Assembly: GCA_965651365.1 (NCBI GenBank) | Contig: CBFGSA010000097.1 | Coordinates: 1-10,613, forward strand | DNA: 10,613 nt | From: DASSBG01 sp965651365 | GTDB lineage: Bacteria > Pseudomonadota > Gammaproteobacteria > Xanthomonadales > Rhodanobacteraceae | Direction of reading: 5' to 3' | Part shown: positions 1 through 5,654 of the stretch, one piece after another | Numbering within the stretch: the stretch's first letter is position 1 | Layout of the letters: each line of letters begins with the position of its first letter | Position numbers and translations under genes: made by a program | The notes under the pieces: model-generated | Told to the model about the DNA's origin: nothing | Databases searched by the model: none | Seen by the model: only the letters and a program-made list of their open reading frames with translations

Positions 1-2076
1 CTGATGGATGCCGAGACGGTCGCCCGCTTCCGTGCCGAGCAGCAGATTCTCGCCTCGCTCGAACATCCCGCCATCGCGCGACTGATCGACGGCGGTAGCG
101 CCGCTGACGGCACGCCGTATGTGGTGCTGGAGTACATCCGCGGCCAGGCAATTACCCGCTACTGCACGCGGCAGCAACTGGACGTGCCGGCCCGGCTGCG
201 CCTTTTCCAGCAGGTCTGCGAAGCGCTGCAGGTGGCCCACGAGCGCGGCATCGTGCACCGGGACATCAAGGCCGGCAATGTGCTGGTGACCGAGGACGGC
301 CAACCCAAGATCATCGATTTCGGCATTGCCAAGATGCTGCAGCCCGAAGCGGAGGAGTTGGCACTTCCCGAGACGCGGGCGCGCACGAGGCTTTTCACGC
401 CCGAGTACGCCAGCCCCGAACAGGTGCGTGGCGAGCCGGTGACGCTGGCCTGCGATGTGTATTCGCTGGGTGTGCTGCTGTACGAATTGCTCACCGGAGA
501 ACGGCCCTACCGGGTGGCCGGGCTGACACCGGCGGACATCCAGAGTACGGTGTGCGACACGCTGCCGGCCAATCCAAGCGCGGCAGCAGGTCGGCAGCAC
601 GAAACGGTGCCGGCAGGCCTGGGCAGCACCCGCCAGTTGCAGCGCCGCCTGCATGGCGACCTGGATCGGATCGTCATGACCGCCCTGCGCAAGGAAGTCG
701 GCGGACGCTACCCCAGCGCGCAAGCCTTCAGCGCCGACATCGGTCGCCACCTGGCGGGGCAGCCGGTCGCCGCACGCGGCGCCTCGCGATGGTATCGATT
801 GGGCAAGTTCACCGCACGCCATCGCGTCGGGGTGGCGGCCACCGCGACCGTCATGCTGGTGCTGGCCGTGGCGCTGGTGGTGACGCTCCTGCAGGCGCGC
901 GAGGCGCTGAGACAGAAGGCGGTGGCCGAGCAGCAGGCCCGGCGCGCTGAATCGGCCAAGGACTTTCTGGTGGAGATGATTCGCCGCACCGATCCGTTTG
1001 CCAACAGCGAATCGGCCACCCTGCTGGACGCGCTGAAGCAGGCCATTTCGAAGATCGACCAGCGCTTTGCCGGCCAGCCGCTGCTGGAAGCCGATCTGCG
1101 TTACGAGATCGGCTATGCGCTGCAGAACCTTGGCGAAATCCCGTTGGCCAAAGTCCAGCTCGAACGGGCATGGGAATTGCGAAGGCGCCACGGCAGTCGT
1201 CTCAAACAGGCCGAAGTGCTGGATGGCCTGGGCATCGTCAACTGGTGGGAGAGCGACTTCGAGAAGGGAAACCAGCGCTTTGCCGCGGCCTTGCAGCAAC
1301 TCGGTACGGATGCTTCGCCGACTGGCGTGCAAACCCGGGTCGACATTCTGGCCAACTGGTCCGGCATGCTGATCACGGCGGGTGACAACGCGCGCAGCAA
1401 GCAATTGGCCCTGCAGGCACTCGAGGCGATCAAGACTCCACACGCCGACATTTCGGTCGAGACCCAGGCCGCCGTGTGGTCCAATCTGGCCACGGCGCAG
1501 GAGGGCCGGGGCGAAAACGAGGCGGCGCTGACCGCATTCCACAAGACCCTGGACCTGCAACGCCAGGCCACCGGCGAAATGCACCCGAGCTATGCCATCG
1601 TGCTCAACAACCTGGCCCTGCTCTACTACAAGATGGGCCGCCAACAGGACGCCGCCGACGCGCTGACGCGTTCGGTCGAAATACGCCGCCGAACGCTGGG
1701 CGAGAACCATCCGCAAACCGCTACAGCGCTCGGCAACCTGGCGCGGGTGCAGACGGAAATGGGTGATCTTGACGCGGCGAGAACCAATGCTCTGGAAGCA
1801 TTGAAGGTGGCCAGGAACGGCTACCCCGCCAACCATCCGCGCATCGGCAAGGCGCACGAAGCACTGGCCCATGTCTATTTCAAGAGCGGGCAACTGCGAC
1901 AAGCGCGCGACGAGGTCCGGGCCGCCCACCAGATCTATGCCAAAGCACCCGATGTCGATCCGGCCTGGGTAAAAAAGCTGAATGGGCTTCGCGGACAGAT
2001 CGAATCGGCGATACATGCATCGACACGGGTGCGCGATACGCCACAGCACAGCAGCGGCGCCAAAGGCGACCGGTAG
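1..2076 (+). CDS. Membrane Ser/Thr protein kinase with C-terminal TPR repeats (5' end outside window)
   Basis: Partial gene. The frame is open from base 1, and the ATP-binding glycine loop and catalytic VAIK lysine are missing, so the true start lies upstream. Numbering from the ATG at base 4, the visible kinase parts are a candidate alpha-C glutamate (E12), the catalytic loop HRDIKAGN (H85-N92), DFG (105-107), an activation segment ending in TPEYASPEQ (132-140), and the alpha-F aspartate in DVYSLG (D151). All catalytic residues in view are intact. The domain ends near residue 258. A single membrane helix (about 275-296) follows, then a charged, probably coiled segment (297-330). TPR-like helical repeats run from about 350, and the clearest lie between about 488 and 660 (motifs such as LNNLALLYYKMGR and LGNLARVQTEMGD). 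With the kinase cytoplasmic, the TPR half would be periplasmic and may sense or bind a partner; that is inference. Kinases of this build are common in Xanthomonadales and often follow an ECF sigma-factor gene, which cannot be checked here. Substrates are unknown. Confidence 0.93.
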   Translation: MMDAETVARFRAEQQILASLEHPAIARLIDGGSAADGTPYVVLEYIRGQAITRYCTRQQLDVPARLRLFQQVCEALQVAHERGIVHRDIKAGNVLVTEDGQPKIIDFGIAKMLQPEAEELALPETRARTRLFTPEYASPEQVRGEPVTLACDVYSLGVLLYELLTGERPYRVAGLTPADIQSTVCDTLPANPSAAAGRQHETVPAGLGSTRQLQRRLHGDLDRIVMTALRKEVGGRYPSAQAFSADIGRHLAGQPVAARGASRWYRLGKFTARHRVGVAATATVMLVLAVALVVTLLQAREALRQKAVAEQQARRAESAKDFLVEMIRRTDPFANSESATLLDALKQAISKIDQRFAGQPLLEADLRYEIGYALQNLGEIPLAKVQLERAWELRRRHGSRLKQAEVLDGLGIVNWWESDFEKGNQRFAAALQQLGTDASPTGVQTRVDILANWSGMLITAGDNARSKQLALQALEAIKTPHADISVETQAAVWSNLATAQEGRGENEAALTAFHKTLDLQRQATGEMHPSYAIVLNNLALLYYKMGRQQDAADALTRSVEIRRRTLGENHPQTATALGNLARVQTEMGDLDAARTNALEALKVARNGYPANHPRIGKAHEALAHVYFKSGQLRQARDEVRAAHQIYAKAPDVDPAWVKKLNGLRGQIESAIHASTRVRDTPQHSSGAKGDR

Positions 2077-2091
2077 CACACGCAATCAGCA

Positions 2092-2100
2092 TGGCATAAT
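2092..2100 (+). promoter_or_regulatory. Candidate extended -10 promoter for the antiporter-oxidoreductase unit
   Basis: TGGCATAAT reads as an extended -10 (TGn followed by CATAAT, 5 of 6 matches to TATAAT) in the 62-base gap between the kinase stop and the antiporter start. No good -35 lies 16-18 bases upstream, as expected if an extended -10 is used. Transcription would begin near 2107 and give a leader of about 30 bases. This rests on sequence match only. Read-through from the kinase gene is also possible because no terminator hairpin is visible in the gap. Confidence 0.4.
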
Positions 2101-2138
2101 CAGCCCGTGCCGTTTCCGGCGCGTCGGGAGCTTGATGG

Positions 2139-3935
2139 ATGCTGCAAACTGCGCTGATTTTTCTGCTGGCAGCAGTGCTGATGGTGCCGCTGGCCAAGTG
2201 GCTGAAGCTGGGCGCGGTGCTGGGCTATCTGGTCGCGGGCATGGTGATCGGGCCGTCCGGTTTCGGCTGGGTCGGCAATGCCGAGGCGATTGCCCACGTC
2301 TCCGAGCTGGGTGTGGTGCTGCTTCTGTTCATTATCGGCCTGGAGCTGTCGCCGCGACGGCTGTGGGTGATGCGGCGCGACGTGTTCGGCGTGGGCCTGG
2401 TGCAGGTCGCGGCCAGTGCGCTAACGATTGCGGCCATCGCGCATTTCGGATTTGACCTGGACCGCCGCTCCGGTCTGGTGCTGGGCTTTGCCCTGGCGCT
2501 GTCCTCGACCGCGTTCGGCCTGCAGATTCTGGCCGAGCGCAAGCAGTTGCAGACGCCCTCGGGACGGCTGTCGTTATCGATCCTGCTGTTTCAGGACATT
2601 GCCGCCATCCCGCTGATTGCGGTAATTCCGCTGCTCGATCAGAGCACGCCGGAGGCCACCAGCACGGACATGCTGCTCGGCTTCCTGCGCGTGCTGGGCG
2701 TGATCGCGCTGGTGGTGGTGGGCGGACGCTACCTGCTGCGGCCGCTGTTCCGGATGGTGGCGCGGGCAGCCATCCTGGAAGTGTCGATCGCGGCCGCGCT
2801 GCTGGTGGTGCTGGGCACCGGCTGGCTGGTGCAGCAGGCCGGCATCTCGATGGCCCTGGGTGCCTTTCTGGCCGGTGTGCTGCTGGCCGATTCGGAATAC
2901 CGCCACGAGCTGGAATCACACCTGGAACCGTTCAAGGGACTGCTGCTGGGACTGTTCTTCATCAGCGTCGGCATGTCGGCCAACCTGCGCCTGCTGCTGA
3001 CCCAGCCCGGGGCGGTGATCGGCCTGACGCTGCTGCTGATGGGCGTCAAGGGCACGCTGTTGTGGACTATTGCGCGCACCATGGGCCGGCTCGGCACGAC
3101 GCCCTGCTGGCGGGTGGCACTGGTGCTGGCCTCGGGCGGCGAATTTGCCTTCGTGGTGTTGAGTCTGGCGCTGCAACACCAGGTGCTGGCACCCGCCATC
3201 ACCGAACTGATGGTGCTGGTGATCACCCTGTCGATGGCCCTGACGCCGCTGCTGGTCGCCGCCGCGGCACGGGTCGGCACGCACACCACCACCGAGCCCG
3301 AGCGTCCCTTCGACCGCATCGAAACCGACACGGCACCGCGCGTGGTGATCGCCGGTTTTGGCCGCGTCGGCCAGATCGTGGGGCGCGTATTGCGGGCCCA
3401 GAACATTCCGTTTGTGGCGCTGGAAAACTCCTATCAGCAGGTCGAGACCTCGCGCAGGCTGGTTGGCACCTCGATCTTCTATGGCGACTCCTCGCGCCCC
3501 GAGCTGCTGCGTGCCGCGCAGGCCGACAAGGCCGAAGTGCTGGTTGTGGCAACCGAGGATCCGCAGGTCAACATCGCCACCGCGCGCATGGTGCGGCGTC
3601 TGTTTCCGAACCTGAAGGTAGTCGCGCGGGCGCGCAACCGTCGCCACGCCTTCCGCCTGATGGACCTGATGGAGCCGCAGCGCGTGGTGCGCGAGACCTT
3701 CCACTCCAGCCTGGTGATGACACGCGATGTACTGGAAATGCTGGGCCATTCGCCCGAGCAGGCGGCGGCCGATGTCGAACGCTTCCGCGTCCACGATGAG
3801 GAACTGCTGGCGGCACAGCATCTGGTCTACGACGACGAAGCCAAGCTGATGCAGACCAGCCGCGAGGCACTGGCTGATCTGGAGCACATACTGAGCGCCG
3901 ACCAGCGCCGCGACGACAAGCGCGGGGACGCATGA
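2139..3935 (+). CDS. KefB/KefC-type glutathione-regulated K+/H+ antiporter (CPA2 family)
   Basis: 598 residues, close to E. coli KefB (601) and KefC (620). The first ~385 residues are a chain of about 12 hydrophobic helices carrying family signatures: GYLVAGMVIGPSGFG near the N-terminus, LLFIIGLELSP, ALALSSTAFGLQ, LLFQDIAAIP, and SMALGAFLAGVLLADSEYRH. Residues 401-412 (RVVIAGFGRVGQ) open a Rossmann-fold RCK/TrkA-N domain with GxGxxG at 406-411, followed by FYGDSSRPELL and ARARNRRHAFRL, very like the KefC C-domain that binds glutathione or its adducts. Known family role: K+ efflux coupled to H+ entry in the inner membrane, which acidifies the cytoplasm and protects against electrophiles. The start is the ATG with GGGAG (2126-2130) eight bases upstream; an out-of-frame ATG at 2135 is ignored. 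The regulatory loop corresponding to HALESDIEP in E. coli KefC reads HELESHLEP here (256-264), so the Asp is a His. No KefF/KefG-like accessory quinone reductase is adjacent. I cannot tell KefB from KefC, so no symbol is given. Confidence 0.93.
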   Translation: MLQTALIFLLAAVLMVPLAKWLKLGAVLGYLVAGMVIGPSGFGWVGNAEAIAHVSELGVVLLLFIIGLELSPRRLWVMRRDVFGVGLVQVAASALTIAAIAHFGFDLDRRSGLVLGFALALSSTAFGLQILAERKQLQTPSGRLSLSILLFQDIAAIPLIAVIPLLDQSTPEATSTDMLLGFLRVLGVIALVVVGGRYLLRPLFRMVARAAILEVSIAAALLVVLGTGWLVQQAGISMALGAFLAGVLLADSEYRHELESHLEPFKGLLLGLFFISVGMSANLRLLLTQPGAVIGLTLLLMGVKGTLLWTIARTMGRLGTTPCWRVALVLASGGEFAFVVLSLALQHQVLAPAITELMVLVITLSMALTPLLVAAAARVGTHTTTEPERPFDRIETDTAPRVVIAGFGRVGQIVGRVLRAQNIPFVALENSYQQVETSRRLVGTSIFYGDSSRPELLRAAQADKAEVLVVATEDPQVNIATARMVRRLFPNLKVVARARNRRHAFRLMDLMEPQRVVRETFHSSLVMTRDVLEMLGHSPEQAAADVERFRVHDEELLAAQHLVYDDEAKLMQTSREALADLEHILSADQRRDDKRGDA

Positions 3936-5233
3936 GCGCGAGTTTGTCCCGCGCTTCACTGGCGAGCTTCGACCGCCAGACCCGGCTCGATGCGCGCTTG
4001 CACTCGCCGGCCCGCTACCGCGACATCGAGAAGTTGGCGGTGGATTGTCCGCGCATCGCACGTGGCGGCGGCGTGTCCTATGTCGCGGCCAGTTTCGATC
4101 GCGAGGCGGTGAGCCAATCGATGACGGCCTTCGACCGGCTGCTGGATTTTGATGCCGCCAGCGGTCTGCTCACCGTCGAAGCCGGCGCCAGTGTCGCCAG
4201 TGTGCAGCGCTTCGCACTGGCGCGCGGTTGGTATCTGCCGGTCGCGCCGGGCCATCCGCTGGCCACGATCGGCGGCTGCATCGCGGCCAATGTGCATGGC
4301 AAGAACCCGGCCCGTGATGGCTGCTTCGGCGCGGTCACCGGCACGATGCACCTGTTCCATCCGCAACTGGGCTGGCGCGATGCGGTCGCCGGCGACGAAC
4401 TGTGGCGCGCCACCATGGGCGGCTTCGGCCTGACCGGCAGCATCGTCACGGCGGAACTGCAACTGCGCCCGGCACCCAGTCATGTCGCACTTCAGGCCGT
4501 GCCGGTGAGCGGACTGGTCGAGGCCGCCCGCGTGCTGCGCGAGCACGCTGCTGCCGACCTGGTGTACGGCTGGCATGACGGTCGCCCGGCACACTTTGGC
4601 CGCGGCCTGATCCGGGTCGGTCGCGCCAGCCTCGAAACCGGCGACTCGCGCATGCCGCATGTGCGCCTGCCCGCCCGCTACCATGCCGCGCCCGTGCGGC
4701 TGTGGAACCGGACCAGCCTGGCATTGGCCAATGGCCTGCTGGCACGCCGCTGGCGCGGCACCCGTGAACTGCCCCTCGGTGAAGCGTTGTTGCCACTCAA
4801 CGATGCCGGTGGCTATTTCGCGGCCTACGGACCGCGCGGCCTGCTCGAATGCCAGTGGCTGGTACCGCACCCGGCCTTTGATGACTTCGCGGCTGTATTG
4901 ACGCAACGTGTGCAGCGGTCGCAACCACTGATTCCGCTGATTTCCAGCAAGCTGTTCGACGGCGATTCGGACGGCCCGGCTTTTGACGGCCATGGCATTT
5001 CGCTGGCACTGCAAATGCCGGCCAACGCGGCCGGACTGGCATTTGCCGGGGAGCTGGCGGCGGTCGCCCTGGATCACGGTGGCCGGCCCAATCCGGCCAA
5101 GCAATCCAGCCTGGGCGCAGCCAGCTTGCGCCGCGCGTTGCCCGGGCTCGATGCCTGGCGTTCGCAAGTCGCGACGCTCAATCCGGGCGACCTGCTCCAG
5201 TCCGAACTGCTGCGGCGATTGGAACTGGCTTGA
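3932..5233 (+). CDS. DprE1-like FAD-binding oxidoreductase (VAO/FAD_binding_4 fold)
   Basis: 433 residues, a little shorter than mycobacterial DprE1 (461). The N-terminal half is a VAO-type FAD-binding domain: RGGGVSY (about 43-49) is the pyrophosphate-loop segment, and GHPLATIGGCIAANVHGKN (107-125) matches the DprE1-type 'GGxIAxDVHGKN' motif, with H122 at the position of the flavin-proximal His. GAVTG and GGFGLTGSIVTAEL follow. Near the C-terminus GGRPNPAKQSS places K390 where DprE1 has its active-site lysine, and the protein ends LQSELLRRLELA, like the usual 'FQSDLSRRL' tail. Such enzymes oxidise a sugar or alcohol hydroxyl with FAD; in mycobacteria this is the first half of decaprenylphosphoryl-ribose epimerisation. 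The substrate here is unknown, and the usual SDR (DprE2-like) and UbiA-type prenyltransferase partners are absent nearby. No signal peptide is evident, so it is probably cytoplasmic. Its ATG overlaps the antiporter's TGA (ATGA, 3932-3935), implying translational coupling; only a weak GGGGA (3924-3928) precedes it. Confidence 0.88.
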   Translation: MSASLSRASLASFDRQTRLDARLHSPARYRDIEKLAVDCPRIARGGGVSYVAASFDREAVSQSMTAFDRLLDFDAASGLLTVEAGASVASVQRFALARGWYLPVAPGHPLATIGGCIAANVHGKNPARDGCFGAVTGTMHLFHPQLGWRDAVAGDELWRATMGGFGLTGSIVTAELQLRPAPSHVALQAVPVSGLVEAARVLREHAAADLVYGWHDGRPAHFGRGLIRVGRASLETGDSRMPHVRLPARYHAAPVRLWNRTSLALANGLLARRWRGTRELPLGEALLPLNDAGGYFAAYGPRGLLECQWLVPHPAFDDFAAVLTQRVQRSQPLIPLISSKLFDGDSDGPAFDGHGISLALQMPANAAGLAFAGELAAVALDHGGRPNPAKQSSLGAASLRRALPGLDAWRSQVATLNPGDLLQSELLRRLELA

Positions 5234-5275
5234 TGCTGCGCGGGGCTGCGGTGCAGGGTGTGGACGAGCGTTGCA

Positions 5276-5308
5276 AAGCACATCGCCGGAAGATGTTTCG
5301 GTGTGCTT
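5276..5308 (+). terminator. Candidate stem-loop terminator after the antiporter-oxidoreductase unit
   Basis: AAGCACA (5276-5282) pairs perfectly with TGTGCTT (5302-5308), and CCG/CGG can extend pairing inside the 19-base loop. It begins 43 bases after the oxidoreductase stop, a reasonable place for an operon end. No run of T follows, so it is not a classical intrinsic terminator. It also overlaps the first 29-base repeat, so the two structures would compete. Confidence 0.3.
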
Positions 5309-5328
5309 CACTTCGTTCAGCGGCACCC
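5300..5328. repeat. 29-base imperfect direct repeat, copy 1
   Basis: This stretch matches 5510-5538 at 25 of 29 positions by hand alignment (differences at repeat positions 5, 11, 14 and 17). The ends pair on themselves: GGTGT with GCACC (with one G-T pair) and an inner GCT with AGC, so each copy can form a small hairpin. This resembles intergenic palindromic (REP-like) units; the family is not identified. Confidence 0.6.
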
Positions 5329-5362
5329 TGTGCGCTGTGAAGTCTACCCGCTGGGCGCAACC

Positions 5363-5457
5363 CGACAATCCTTCGTCATCCCGGAATCGCGAAGCGATAT
5401 CCGGGATCCACCCGCTCACGGGACGGCCCGAATGGGCGGCTAAATGCCGGATTGTCG
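5363..5457. repeat. 95-base palindromic element with 9-base terminal inverted repeats
   Basis: CGACAATCC (5363-5371) is the exact reverse complement of GGATTGTCG (5449-5457). Inside lies a strong hairpin at 5378-5407: ATCCCGGAATCGC, loop GAA, then GCGATATCCGGGAT, pairing with one bulged base. A small GCCC/GGGC stem lies further right. The GTCATCCCGG...CCGGGATCCA core is of the kind found in many copies between genes in high-GC proteobacteria. The size and terminal inverted repeats would suit a tiny non-autonomous element (MITE- or REP-like). There is no obvious target-site duplication. Confidence 0.5.
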
Positions 5458-5461
5458 TGGT

Positions 5462-5488
5462 GCTCCGTCAGGCATGACATGTCGGAGC
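5462..5488. repeat. Small inverted repeat GCTCCG...CGGAGC
   Basis: Six-base arms (5462-5467 and 5483-5488) flank a 15-base spacer. It sits five bases after the 95-base element. It could be part of the same repeat unit, or chance in GC-rich DNA. Confidence 0.25.
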
Positions 5489-5509
5489 TGTTCGGGGACA
5501 TCACGCGAT

Positions 5510-5538
5510 GGTGCGCTTCGCTGCGCTCAGCGGCACCC
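5510..5538. repeat. 29-base imperfect direct repeat, copy 2
   Basis: This is the second copy of the unit at 5300-5328, 210 bases downstream in the same orientation. Its outer arms GGTGC/GCACC pair fully, whereas copy 1 has a G-T pair at the matching place, so pairing is kept in both copies. The two copies flank the 95-base palindromic element. Confidence 0.6.
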
Positions 5539-5583
5539 GGCGAGTACAGGAGGTGCACGATCGCGTCATGGCATTTTCGTGCG

Positions 5584-5631
5584 GGGTCAAGTGCCTCGGA
5601 CTTGACCCTGGGGGCTGATCAAGTCCGAGGC
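5584..5631. terminator. Overlapping alternative hairpins at the convergent gene end
   Basis: GCCTCGGACTTGA (5593-5605) and TCAAGTCCGAGGC (5619-5631) form a perfect 13-base stem with a 13-base loop. It lies 23 bases beyond the ankyrin gene's stop and reads equally well on both strands. CTTGACCC (5601-5608) can pair instead with GGGTCAAG (5584-5591) around a 9-base loop, and the two hairpins share bases 5601-5605, so they exclude each other. No T-run follows on either strand. The best reading is a bidirectional terminator or mRNA 3'-end stabiliser, mainly for the minus-strand gene; the switching is inference. Confidence 0.5.
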
Positions 5632-5654
5632 TGCATGGACACAAGACTTTCGCG

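Larger units (their letters stand above)
5234..5654. other. Gene-free region between convergent genes, dense in stem-loops and repeats
   Basis: About 420 bases separate the ends of the convergent oxidoreductase and ankyrin genes. No ORF here has a recognisable product, a good ribosome site or family-like sequence. The region instead holds several inverted repeats and a pair of direct repeats, listed separately. The likely roles are transcription termination from both sides and a landing place for REP-like elements. Both are inferred from structure and position. Confidence 0.75.

Noticed and set aside
2916..4061. Minus-strand ORF of 381 codons opposite the antiporter
   Set aside because: It is a His/Gln/Arg-rich shadow of the membrane and TrkA-N coding frame.
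3956..5419. Minus-strand ORF of 487 codons opposite the oxidoreductase
   Set aside because: It is antisense to a clear FAD-binding enzyme with intact motifs, and its product is low-complexity with no recognisable domain.
5300..5538. The two 29-base repeats as a CRISPR remnant
   Set aside because: Only two copies, 210 bases apart, with four mismatches, no regular spacer length and no cas genes.
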